Below, in pieces: positions 20,332-29,900 of a stretch of 64,000 nt of DNA. Under the pieces are notes generated by a model that saw only the letters and a program-made list of their open reading frames with translations, was not told where the DNA came from and did no database searches. The DNA is from Oceanospirillum linum. GTDB taxonomy: Bacteria > Pseudomonadota > Gammaproteobacteria > Pseudomonadales > Halomonadaceae. The stretch covers positions 1-64,000 of the forward strand of contig NZ_MTSD02000005.1 in NCBI RefSeq assembly GCF_001995095.2. Reading direction: 5' to 3'. Positions within the stretch are counted from its first letter, which is position 1, and the number at the start of each line of letters is the position of its first letter. The position numbers and the translations under genes are program-made.

Positions 20332-22191
20332 TTGAAATCTGAGTCGATCAAAACAGATAACACCGTTGAATTATGTACGATGTCTGATGACAGTGCCGGC
20401 TCTCTTATGCAGCAGGAGATTACTCCGCAATCCCTTTGGCAGGTCATCAGGCAACATAAAAAATCCCTGATATTGGCGAACCTGATCGCGATTGCAGCGA
20501 CGTTATTCAGTGTACCTTTACCGCTTTTGATCCCTCTGCTTGTGGATGAGGTATTACTCAACCAGCCCGGGCAGATTACAGCAACGATTAATGATCTTTT
20601 GCCCCAGGACTGGCAGTTGCCTGCGGCTTATATTGTTGTGGTTCTTGTGGCGACGGTTTTGATGCGTGCAGCGGCCTTGGTGCTGAATGTTTGGCAGACC
20701 CGTCAATTCACTCTGATCTCAAAAGAGATTGTGTTTATGCTGCGAAAGCGCCTGCTGGGCCATCTGCAGCGGATCTCTATGTCAGAATATGAGCATCTTG
20801 GAGCCGGTTCTGTGGCCTCTCATCTGGTGACGGACGTTGACACGATTGACCGCTTCATCAGTAGCTCTGTCAGTCGCTTTGTAGTGGCTTTTCTTTCACT
20901 GATAGGTGCCGCAGTGATTCTTTTCTGGATGCACTGGCAGCTGGCGCTTTTTATTTTACTGCTTAACCCGGTTGTGGTTTGGGTAACTATGCGGCTGGGA
21001 AAACATGTGAAGCGACTGAAGAAGACACAAAATACCGCCTTTGAAGCCTTCCAGTCAGCTTTGGGAGAAACGTTAGATGTTGTGCAGCAACTGAGAAGCA
21101 GTAATCGTGAAGAACATTACATCAAGCGCCTGGTACGCAAGGCGTTTGATGTTAAAGAGCACTCCGCCAACTTTGAATGGAAAAGCGATGCTGTCAGCCG
21201 GTTGAGTTTTCTGGTCTTTCTTTTTGGTTTCGATATATTCCGCGCACTTTCGATGCTAATGGTGCTTTATTCGGATCTTTCAGTTGGGCAAATGCTGGCA
21301 GTATTTGGGTATCTTTGGTTTATGATGGGCCCGGTACAGGAGGTATTGGGGATTCAGTATGCCTGGTTTGCTGCCAAAGCGGCTACTGGCCGTCTTAATG
21401 ATTTGTTGAAGTTGCAGCAGGAGCCTGACTACCCTGAAGTGAATGACCCTTTTTCCGGCAAGGTAACAACCGGTATTAGTATTAGAGACCTGCATCTGAG
21501 GTATGGCGATAATGAGCCTGTGCTTCGGGGCGTGAATCTTGATATTCATCCCGGTGAAAAGGTTGCTTTGGTAGGGACCAGTGGTGGTGGGAAGTCAACA
21601 TTGGTACAGGCTCTTCTGGGGTTGTATCAGCCTGAGTCCGGTCAGGTATTTTACGATGATGCCCCTATTGAGACTATTGGGCTGTTGCCGGTACGCAATC
21701 ATGTCGCGACGGTGTTGCAACACCCAGCCATGTTTAATGGCACGGTCAGAGATAATCTTACACTGGGGCGTGAACAATCCGATCAGAAGCTTTGGCAGGC
21801 ACTGGAGATCGCTCAGCTGAAATCCTTTGTTGAGCAACTGGAGGGTGGGCTGGATACCTTGGTTGGACAGAAAGGGTTACGTCTATCCGGGGGACAGAAA
21901 CAACGATTGGCAATTGCCCGTATGATACTGACTGATCCGAAAGTGGTGATCCTGGATGAGGCTACCTCAGCATTGGATACGGAAACCGAGGCCCGTCTGC
22001 ATGAGGCTATGGCGGCGTTTCTGAAGGAGCGCACCACACTTATTATCGCCCACCGGTTAAGCGCAGTGAAGCAAGCAGACCGGGTTTATGTCTTTGATGA
22101 TGGGAGAATCATTGAGGAGGGGCGTCATGATGAGCTGCTGAAACAGCAAGGGGTCTACCATAAGCTTTATGGCCAGCGTCAGCAGCATTGA
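20332..22191 (+). CDS. ABC exporter, fused permease and ATPase
   Basis: Half-size exporter of the MsbA/multidrug type; substrate unknown. The 619 residues have an N-terminal domain of six membrane helices (about 45-320) and a C-terminal ATPase with Walker A GTSGGGKST, signature LSGGQKQRLAIAR, Walker B VVILDEATSALD and the IIAHRLS switch histidine. The start is a TTG at 20332: GGGAG lies seven bases upstream, while the first in-frame ATG (20380) has no ribosome site. It is divergent from plsB across 209 bases and is followed by a terminator, so it is a single-gene unit. Confidence 0.88.
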   Translation: MKSESIKTDNTVELCTMSDDSAGSLMQQEITPQSLWQVIRQHKKSLILANLIAIAATLFSVPLPLLIPLLVDEVLLNQPGQITATINDLLPQDWQLPAAYIVVVLVATVLMRAAALVLNVWQTRQFTLISKEIVFMLRKRLLGHLQRISMSEYEHLGAGSVASHLVTDVDTIDRFISSSVSRFVVAFLSLIGAAVILFWMHWQLALFILLLNPVVVWVTMRLGKHVKRLKKTQNTAFEAFQSALGETLDVVQQLRSSNREEHYIKRLVRKAFDVKEHSANFEWKSDAVSRLSFLVFLFGFDIFRALSMLMVLYSDLSVGQMLAVFGYLWFMMGPVQEVLGIQYAWFAAKAATGRLNDLLKLQQEPDYPEVNDPFSGKVTTGISIRDLHLRYGDNEPVLRGVNLDIHPGEKVALVGTSGGGKSTLVQALLGLYQPESGQVFYDDAPIETIGLLPVRNHVATVLQHPAMFNGTVRDNLTLGREQSDQKLWQALEIAQLKSFVEQLEGGLDTLVGQKGLRLSGGQKQRLAIARMILTDPKVVILDEATSALDTETEARLHEAMAAFLKERTTLIIAHRLSAVKQADRVYVFDDGRIIEEGRHDELLKQQGVYHKLYGQRQQH

Positions 22192-22226
22192 TCAGGGTGG
22201 GTGGCTGATACAAAAATAGGTGACAG

Positions 22227-22262
22227 AAAAGAGCAGAGGTAATGAGGCCTCGCTCTTTTTTG
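22227..22262 (+). terminator. Intrinsic terminator after the ABC exporter
   Basis: AAAAGAGC pairs with GCTCTTTT, with a second short GAGG/CCTC pairing inside the loop, followed by six T residues. It lies 35 bases after the exporter stop. Confidence 0.85.
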
Positions 22263-22297
22263 TGCGTTGTTAAAGGCTCAATCTGAGACCGGCCGGT

Positions 22298-23002
22298 TTA
22301 TTTACGCTTACCGCTGCGGCGGTTTTTCCCTTGACCGCCTTTGCCATTGCCGCTTTTACCCGCGCTGCCCTTTGCACCCTTTTTGCCAGGAAAAGAGGAA
22401 GGCTTTTCTGCTGGTGCGTGGAACAGCAGATAGAGGTCCACCAGAATTTCTGGTAGCTGAGCTGCTAAACGGTTCGTCGTGTCCAGGTCGGCAACAATAT
22501 CGTCAAGTTCCTCATCCGGGAACAGACAGGAGATTGCCATAAAGGGCAGCAGCAGTTCTGCGGCATCCTGTTCATGCTGCCCAAACCATACTTCCTCGCG
22601 CATCATGACAGCCTCAACAAAACCGGCGCACCATGCACTGATTTCGCTATCATCCAGTACTTCGTCTTGCTCCAGCTCCGGCTCAAAAGGCAGCTCGATG
22701 GTTTGGCCACGGTACAGTACAGTACGGGTATGTTCCAGCATGCTTTCCAGCCAGCCGATGACGGTTTCTTCGTTAAATGCTCCGGAGTCTGAGCTGGAGA
22801 ACTTTGGCATGCCGTTAAACGCAACCGGTAGCCACTCACCGGTTGGGACCGGGTCTGGGCATACCGCCAGCGCTACCATAAAACCATGCAGGCCGATAAT
22901 GTCCAGTGCTTCAGGGTCAACCTGATCTGATTCCAGAAAATCATACAGCTGATCCAGGGTAGCATCATCGATAACGGCTACTGGGATAGACTCTTCTTTC
23001 AT
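22298..23002 (-). CDS. UPF0149/YecA-family protein with a Lys/Gly tail
   Basis: Function unknown. The 234 residues fit UPF0149: LDIIGLHGFMVALAVCPDPVPTGEWLP near the N-terminus, a central acidic EPELEQDEVLDDSEISAWCAGF stretch cut here to its key part WCAGF, and helices up to about residue 200. Residues 202-234 are low-complexity Lys, Gly, Ser and Arg. The common YecA proteins instead end in a SEC-C zinc motif; here no cysteines are left in the tail, so a basic tail that could touch nucleic acid or ribosomes has replaced it (inference). Confidence 0.82.
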   Translation of the reverse strand: MKEESIPVAVIDDATLDQLYDFLESDQVDPEALDIIGLHGFMVALAVCPDPVPTGEWLPVAFNGMPKFSSSDSGAFNEETVIGWLESMLEHTRTVLYRGQTIELPFEPELEQDEVLDDSEISAWCAGFVEAVMMREEVWFGQHEQDAAELLLPFMAISCLFPDEELDDIVADLDTTNRLAAQLPEILVDLYLLFHAPAEKPSSFPGKKGAKGSAGKSGNGKGGQGKNRRSGKRK

Positions 23003-23190
23003 AACTACCTCTGAACTGGGAGGTCCGGTAAAAAGCTTCTGCGTAAAATATAGAGCTCAGACCCAGGACCATTAAATGACGCCCATTGTACCAATGTCAT
23101 AGATGACCGCTAGCAGGCAATTGAGATTTTATCGACAAGCTGCGACCATTTTATGTTTCTTCAGAAAATAGCTATGGCCAAGGATACTGT

Positions 23191-23769
23191 GTGCAAGCAG
23201 AAATATTATTGAAAAAACACTCTCGGGCATTGCCGGTATGCCCCGACCCAGGAGATAAAGTTCAGGCGGAAGTTGCGCTGCGTTTTGGTCTGATCTATTG
23301 GATGGAAAAGGTGGAAACCTACTTCGGGAAAACTTATCCGTTGCCAGAGCTGGACCTGAGCCTGAGAGGAAAGTGTGCCGGACAGGCTTATCTTCAGCTC
23401 TGGAAGCTCAGATTCAATTTAGCCCTTATGTCAGAAAACTATCAGGATTTTATGCTCAATGTAGTACCGCATGAGTTGGCGCACTTGGTTGCTTTTCGTG
23501 AGTTTGGACATCGGATTAAACCCCATGGACGGGAGTGGCAGGCTGTTATGGAGCAGGTATTAGGAGTCCCTGCTAAAACAACCCATCAATATGATGTGAC
23601 TAAAACTGCGAAACAGAATTATATCTATCACTGTGGTTGTCCTGGGCGGGCCCATGGGTTGACGATTCGTCGTCACAATAAAATTGCTCAGGGAATCAAG
23701 TATTTATGCCGTACTTGCCGGAAAGAGCTGACCTTTAAAGAAGAAAGGAAGCCGGAAAGCAACGCCTGA
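23191..23769 (+). CDS. sprT: SprT-like zinc metalloprotease domain protein
   Basis: Predicted zinc metallopeptidase related to SprT and to eukaryotic Spartan, which cleaves DNA-protein crosslinks; the bacterial role is not settled. The 192 residues contain the HExxH site in VVPHELAHLV, a third His ligand in KPHGREWQ, and a C-terminal zinc ribbon with paired cysteines (YHCGCPG and CRTCRKE). The GTG start at 23191 has AAGGA seven bases upstream. It is complete and apparently monocistronic. Confidence 0.88.
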   Translation: MQAEILLKKHSRALPVCPDPGDKVQAEVALRFGLIYWMEKVETYFGKTYPLPELDLSLRGKCAGQAYLQLWKLRFNLALMSENYQDFMLNVVPHELAHLVAFREFGHRIKPHGREWQAVMEQVLGVPAKTTHQYDVTKTAKQNYIYHCGCPGRAHGLTIRRHNKIAQGIKYLCRTCRKELTFKEERKPESNA

Positions 23770-24109
23770 AACTTATCGAGCCCATTTGTACGGGCCGTTA
23801 TCACGGCCAGCTTTGCCCTTTCAAGCAGATGACTTTATGACCCGAAAGTCGAATGAAAGCTTGTTGTGCACCTGCGAGAAAATGAAACCGGAAATGGCTA
23901 TATGGTCACAAAAGAAAAATACATTTATAAGTAGTTGATTTTTAAGGAAAAAATAGTGCTACCAAGGTCTAATGTTTTCACGTCTCTCAGCCCAGTATAA
24001 CTTTGCATCGAATATGTATTCCGGGTGGGGTTATTTTTTTAAACCTCCGCATCATAAAAATAAAGCGCCCGGAACTTCTTTTCTTCACAGGCACAGAGGC
24101 AGGATTTAG
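23770..24109 (+). promoter_or_regulatory. Upstream region of acs
   Basis: These 340 bases separate sprT and acs. The middle (about 23910-24060) is AT-rich, as expected for an activated promoter. A TATAAC element occurs near 23995 without a good -35 partner, which fits a regulator-dependent promoter. AGGCAGGA precedes the acs ATG. No terminator for sprT and no binding site could be named with confidence. Confidence 0.4.
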
Positions 24110-26059
24110 ATGAGCGAACAACAAAAAGTGTACCCAGTTCCAGCAGACGTGGCTTCAAATGCTTTGATCAATAAGGCGAAGTATGAAGAGATGTATAAAC
24201 AGTCTGTTGAACAGCCAGATGCATTCTGGGCTGAACACGGTCAGCGCATTGACTGGATGAAGCCTTTCAGCAAAGTTAAGAATGTAAGCTTTGATACTCA
24301 CAATGTTGATATCAACTGGTTTGAAGATGGTACCCTGAATGCCAGCGCTAACTGTCTGGATCGCCACCTGGAAACCCGCGGTGATCAGGTTGCTATTATC
24401 TGGGAGGGTGACAACCCTGAGCAATCTGAGAATATTACTTATCGTGACTTGTACACCCGTGTATGTAAGTTCTCGAACGCACTGAAAAGTCAGGGTGTTC
24501 GTAAAGGGGATGTGGTGACTATCTATATGCCTATGATCCCCGAGGCGGCTGTTGCGATGCTGGCCTGTGCCCGTATCGGTGCCGTTCACTCCGTTGTATT
24601 TGGTGGCTTCTCCCCCGATGCAATTGCCGGGCGTATCATTAACTCTGACTCCCGTATTGTGATCACTGCTGATCAGGGGCGTCGGGGTGGTAAAGCGGTT
24701 CCTCTGAAAGAAAATGTGGATGAAGCGCTGACTAACCCACAAGTTAAGACCGTTGAAAAAGTCGTTGTGGTGCAATGCACCGGCGGCGATATTGCATGGC
24801 ATGATCACCGGGATGTCTGGTATCACGACATCTATGAAGGGGCTTCTGATATTTGTCCTCCGGAGGAGATGGGGGCAGAAGATCCTCTGTTTATTCTGTA
24901 CACCTCCGGCTCCACCGGTGCGCCTAAAGGCCTCAAGCATACGACCGGTGGTTACATGGTCTGCGCATCCATGACTCACCAATATATCTTTGATTACAAA
25001 GAGGGTGATGTTTACTGGTGTACCGCTGATGTAGGCTGGATTACAGGTCATAGTTATATTGTTTACGGCCCACTTGCGAATGGTGCGACCACGCTGATGT
25101 TTGAAGGCGTGCCTTCATATCCATCTCACAGCCGCTTTGGTGATGTGGTTGATAAACACAACGTCAATATTTTATACACGGCACCGACTGCAGTTCGTGC
25201 ATTAATGGCCCAGGGCGATGACGTTATGGGCGATAGTAAGCGTGATTCTTTACGTCTGCTGGGTTCTGTGGGTGAGCCTATTAACCCTGAAGCCTGGGAG
25301 TGGTATCACAAAAATATCGGTAACGGTAACTGCCCAATTGTTGATACCTGGTGGCAGACCGAAACCGGTGGGATTCTGATCTCTCCTCTGCCGGGAGCAA
25401 CGGATTTGAAACCGGGCTCTGCAACACTGCCGTTCTTTGGTGTTCAGCCTGCGTTGGTTGATGGTCAGGGAACTGAGCTGGAAGGCGCGACAGAGGGTGG
25501 TTTGATTCTCCAGGATAGCTGGCCGGGTCAGGCTCGTACTATCTGGGGTGATCATGAACGTTTCGTTCAGACTTATTTCAGCACTTATCCTGGTACATAT
25601 TTTACTGGTGATGGCGCACGCCGTGATGAAGATGGTTATTTCTGGATTACCGGCCGTGTTGATGATGTTCTGAATGTATCCGGTCACCGTATGGGCACGG
25701 CTGAAATTGAAAGTGCTATGGTCGCACACAAAGATGTTGCCGAGGCTGCTGTTGTGGGCTATCCCCATGAGATTAAAGGTCAGGGTATCTACATTTACAT
25801 TACATTGAATGATGGTGTTGATGAGTCTGAAGATCTGCGTAAAGAGCTGGTGAAATGGGTTCGTAAAGAGATCGGCCCAATTGCGACTCCTGATCTGATT
25901 CAGTTCTCCGATGGCCTGCCTAAAACACGTTCCGGCAAGATTATGCGCCGTATTCTGCGCAAGATTGCTGCGAATGAGTGTGATGGCTTAGGGGATACCT
26001 CAACGCTGGCTGATCCAGGTGTTGTCGATAATCTGATTGAGTCCCGCCTGAACCGTTAA
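24110..26059 (+). CDS. acs: Acetyl-CoA synthetase
   Basis: AMP-forming enzyme that activates acetate to acetyl-CoA, the high-affinity route of acetate scavenging. The 649 residues show the adenylate-forming motifs [20 protein letters not shown], the [13 protein letters not shown] hinge and the C-terminal [11 protein letters not shown] with the regulatory lysine normally acetylated in this family. Length matches (about 650). Codons are strongly biased to CTG, CGT and GGT, suggesting high expression. CrbR/CrbS and acetate symporters follow, forming an acetate locus. Confidence 0.97.
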   Translation: MSEQQKVYPVPADVASNALINKAKYEEMYKQSVEQPDAFWAEHGQRIDWMKPFSKVKNVSFDTHNVDINWFEDGTLNASANCLDRHLETRGDQVAIIWEGDNPEQSENITYRDLYTRVCKFSNALKSQGVRKGDVVTIYMPMIPEAAVAMLACARIGAVHSVVFGGFSPDAIAGRIINSDSRIVITADQGRRGGKAVPLKENVDEALTNPQVKTVEKVVVVQCTGGDIAWHDHRDVWYHDIYEGASDICPPEEMGAEDPLFILYTSGSTGAPKGLKHTTGGYMVCASMTHQYIFDYKEGDVYWCTADVGWITGHSYIVYGPLANGATTLMFEGVPSYPSHSRFGDVVDKHNVNILYTAPTAVRALMAQGDDVMGDSKRDSLRLLGSVGEPINPEAWEWYHKNIGNGNCPIVDTWWQTETGGILISPLPGATDLKPGSATLPFFGVQPALVDGQGTELEGATEGGLILQDSWPGQARTIWGDHERFVQTYFSTYPGTYFTGDGARRDEDGYFWITGRVDDVLNVSGHRMGTAEIESAMVAHKDVAEAAVVGYPHEIKGQGIYIYITLNDGVDESEDLRKELVKWVRKEIGPIATPDLIQFSDGLPKTRSGKIMRRILRKIAANECDGLGDTSTLADPGVVDNLIESRLNR

Positions 26060-26096
26060 TCGCTTCGATTCACGACTTTTGTAGGCGAAAAGACGA

Positions 26097-26134
26097 AAAG
26101 CTCCCGTGTGATTAGCACATGGGAGTTTTTTTTT
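26097..26134 (+). terminator. Intrinsic terminator after acs
   Basis: CTCCCGTGTG pairs with CACATGGGAG around an ATTAG loop and is followed by nine T residues, 42 bases after the acs stop. The regulator gene downstream is therefore a separate unit. Confidence 0.93.
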
Positions 26135-26221
26135 GCAGGCAAAAGTGTCAACAATAAGGTATTATTGATCAGCAAATAAGAGTGAAAAAATATAAGATTA
26201 GCAGGGAGTTGGAGGAGATTA

Positions 26222-26884
26222 ATGGCATTAGCACAGAAGATCATTATTGCTGACGATCATCCATTATTTCGTGCCGCGCTGCAGCAAGCGGTAAAACAGG
26301 TAGCACCTGAAGCCGAGATTGTTGAGGCCGAAGATATGGAGGCTGTGCAGACCGCAGCCAGTAACAATTCCGATGCAGACCTTATCCTGTTGGATCTGCA
26401 TATGCCTGGAGCGCATGGTTTCTCTGGTTTGGTTTTTCTGCGGGGGCAGTGTCCTGCTATTCCCGTGATTGTTGTATCTGGTACTGAAGAGCCTATCGTG
26501 ATTCAGCGAGCGATTGATTTTGGCTCATCCGGCTTTATTCCTAAATCGTCTTCATTGGAGACCATCGCTGAAGCGATTGAAGAAGTGCTCAATGGTGAAG
26601 TGTGGCTTCCGCCTGAGATCTCTGAAACACTGAGTGAAGTCAGTGAAGAACAGGCCCGTTTTGCTGAAGCACTCTCAACACTGACTCCGCAGCAGTTCCG
26701 TGTACTGAATATGCTTACTGAAGGTTTGCTGAATAAGCAGATTGCCTATGAGCTTAATGTTTCTGAAGCAACTATTAAGGCGCATGTAACGGCTATTTTG
26801 CGTAAATTAGGTGTGCACAGTCGTACTCAGGCGGTGATTGCAGCTAAGCAGCTTGAGGTTGAGCCGCCGAAGGTTGCTGATTAA
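26222..26884 (+). CDS. crbR: LuxR-type response regulator CrbR (ErdR-like)
   Basis: Predicted activator of acs. The 220 residues combine a receiver domain (acidic pair near residues 10-12 in IIADDHP, phospho-acceptor Asp in LILLDLHMPG near residue 59) with a LuxR/NarL helix-turn-helix (LTEGLLNKQIAYELNVSEATIKAHV). A GGAGGAG ribosome site precedes the ATG. CrbR in Vibrio and ErdR in Pseudomonas control acs together with a symporter-fused kinase; here acs is upstream and such a kinase lies convergent downstream, which makes the assignment firm. Confidence 0.88.
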   Translation: MALAQKIIIADDHPLFRAALQQAVKQVAPEAEIVEAEDMEAVQTAASNNSDADLILLDLHMPGAHGFSGLVFLRGQCPAIPVIVVSGTEEPIVIQRAIDFGSSGFIPKSSSLETIAEAIEEVLNGEVWLPPEISETLSEVSEEQARFAEALSTLTPQQFRVLNMLTEGLLNKQIAYELNVSEATIKAHVTAILRKLGVHSRTQAVIAAKQLEVEPPKVAD

Positions 26885-26913
26885 GCGCTGTAACCCCTAC
26901 AGACCCCTACTGA

Positions 26914-26943
26914 TGAAAGCCGCTGTTTTTTAGCGGCTTTTTC
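26914..26943. terminator. Bidirectional terminator between crbR and crbS
   Basis: GAAAGCCGCT pairs with AGCGGCTTTTTC around a T-rich loop. It sits in the 71-base gap between the convergent genes and has T runs or A runs on both sides, so it can serve both strands. Confidence 0.85.
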
Positions 26944-26955
26944 ATGCGTTCTCTG

Positions 26956-29900
26956 TCAATTTTTCAGTTTTTGGCTTTTTAGAATACGGGTAACCATAGC
27001 TCTGAGTGGCGCTGGCTTAAGAGGTTTATGCAGTAAGGTGTAGCCCTCCCGCTTGATCTCTTCTGCGACGGCTTCAGTTCTGTCAGCTGTAATCATAATA
27101 CCGGGAATCTGTTCATGCCTTGCTTCGTTAAGCGCTGACAGAGCCATGACGCCGGTTACATCGTTATCCAGATGATAGTCTGCCAGGACAATATCCGGTA
27201 TGCCTGAGTTTCGGATGGCTGATTTTGCTCCACCAATGGTTGTGGCTTTACTCACGCGACAGTCCCAATTACTGAGCATCGCTTCCATGCCCTCCAGGAT
27301 CAGGGGCTCGTTATCTATGCAGAGAATATGCAATCCAGCCAATGGGTTATTGCGCTGACGTTTCGTGGGGAGCTGAGCATTTTCGTTCTGTTCTTTTGGC
27401 AGATCTTCAGACTTACCTAAGGGAACCTCTACGCTAAATACAGTGCCTTCACCGGGCCATGATCTAACCTGAAGTTTGTGATCCAGCACTCGACTCATGC
27501 GCTCGGCAATTGAGAGTCCCAGCCCAAGGCCTTTTTCACCCTCTTTATTGTGACGTTCAGGATGGTCAAGACGTTTAAACTCCTGGAAAATTTCAGAGAG
27601 TTTCTCTTCAGGGATGCCTGGGCCTGTGTCCCAGACCTCTATTCGGACACCGTTTTTAATTCTCCGGCAACCCAATAAGATTTTTCCATGCTGAGTGTAA
27701 CGAGCAGAATTTGATAAGAAGTTCTGGACAATTCTTCTCAGCATTTGACTGTCACTGCGGACAATGACCTGACTTCCGACCGTGCTGAATTGCAGGCCAC
27801 GATCATTAGCCGTAACACCGAACTCCGCCTTAAGAGGCTTAAGAATATCTGCCAGGTAAAAAGTACTGATATTGGGTTGCAGTGCACCAGCATCTAATTT
27901 AGATATATCCAGTAGGGTACTGAGCAGTTCTTCGGCAGCTTTCAGCGAGCTGTCGATATTACGGGTCATGCGATATTGGTCAGGATTTTCCTCTTTTACC
28001 TGATGAGCTAATGCTGAAGTGAACAGGCGTGCGGCATTCAGGGGCTGAAGCAGGTCGTGGGATGCCGCTGCTAAGAATCGGGTTTTGGAGGCGTTGGCTT
28101 GTTCTGAGGTTTGTTTTGCCTGCATCAGGTCCTGATTGAGGTCAGACAGTTCCTGTGTGCGCTCTTTTACACGTTCTTCCAGTGTTTCATTGGTTTCTTT
28201 TAAGGCAATTTCTGCCTTACGGCGTTCGGTAATATCCTGATAAAGAGAGAAGAAACCAAGAATCTCTCCCTGATCATTTTTATGGGGCGTGTAGGTGACG
28301 AGGCCATAGCGCATACGGCCGTTATCCAGAATATGTTCCAGTTCAAAAATAGTACGTTCGCCCTGTAACACCCGTTCGATATAAGGGCGGCGTGCTTCGT
28401 ACTGGGTCAGAGAGAGTACCTTGTAGATGGGCTGACCGATAATTGTTGTCCGGTCTACGCTCATGGCTTCTTCATAAGCCTTATTGGTGAATAGGTAGCG
28501 TAACTCTGTGTCAAAGTATGCGATCAAAGCGGGGACATTATCTGTATAAATCCTAATGTTATTTTCACTCTGAATCAGCGCTTCTTCTGTTTGCTTTTGC
28601 TGGGTTATATCCTGATAGGTATAAACAAAGCCACCACCCGGCATGGGGTTGCCTTCTACATCCAGGACGGTTCCGTCTTTACGGTAGCGAATATAGCGGT
28701 GGGGCTCGCCATAGCGAATATTATCCAGAAGCTGCTGAACCTGATCCTCTGGGTCACCGAGCCCATACTCTCCGGTTTGAGCATTAAAGCGAAATATATT
28801 CTCGATGGGTTCGCCGACGCGAATGAGGTTGTCCGGGAAATTGAACAGGTCGAGATAGTGTTGATTCCAGACGACGAGCCTCAGGTTGTGGTCGACCACG
28901 GAGATACCCTGGCTGACATTTTCAATCGTGGCCTGCAGCAGGGCACGGTTGAATTCGAGAACCTGGGAGGCTTCATCCACAATGGAGATAACATCGCTGA
29001 TCTGAATCTCTTTACCCTGAAGTGCTGAGTTAATCACGATGCGGGCAGACGACGCCCCCAGTACACCGGTAAGAAGTCGTTCCGTAAACTGAATAACTTC
29101 GATGCTGGCTCGATCATCCGGTCGGAAAGATTCTTTATTATTACGCAGAAAATAATCAGAGAAGGCTTTATCGACCGCTTCCGGCTCAAGGAAGCGTTCA
29201 CACAACGCCATCAGGTCTCCCACGGAGGTTGAGCCCATCCAGGGTCGGGCAGACTTGGTATTTCGCGTATCAATACTGTCGATAAATGCTGAAGCCTGAA
29301 TCCGGTCAATCACCCGTTGCCGGGTGATGTTTGAGACGGCTATATACAGTATCAGGTTGATGCCTAGGCTGAAGGCTACACCGTGGGTCAGAAAGTCCAG
29401 GTTAGCACCGAACAGTGCCTCAGGCCTTAGCCAATATATCCCCATAGGGCCATCGATAAATATGTTGGACTCAAGCCATCCAGCATTCGCCAGGCTGGGT
29501 AACAGCATGGTATATGCCCAAATGAGAATGCCACTACTCATGCCCACTAGGGCTCCGTATCGGTTTCCTCGTTTCCAGTACATGCCTCCAATCAGTGCTG
29601 GGCCAAATTGTGCCACTGCGGCAAAAGAGAGTAACCCGGTAGCGGCCAGTGAATTGAATTCGGCAATTGCCAGATAAGTCAGATAAGCCAGGGCCAGCAC
29701 ACCAATAATGGTGATCCGCCGGATTCTTAGTACCAGTTGACCAAAGTCGTGATGAGAGGTGTTGCCATTCCATCGAAACTTCAGCAGTAGTGGGATTACA
29801 ATGTCATTGGATACCATGATACTGATGGCGATTGTTGCCAAAATGACCATGCTGGTGGCGGCAGAAAAACCACCAATAAAGGCAAGAAGAGTTAATCCGC

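Noticed and set aside
24155-25051. A 298-codon frame on the minus strand
   Set aside because: Antisense shadow of acs; no ribosome site and no domain.
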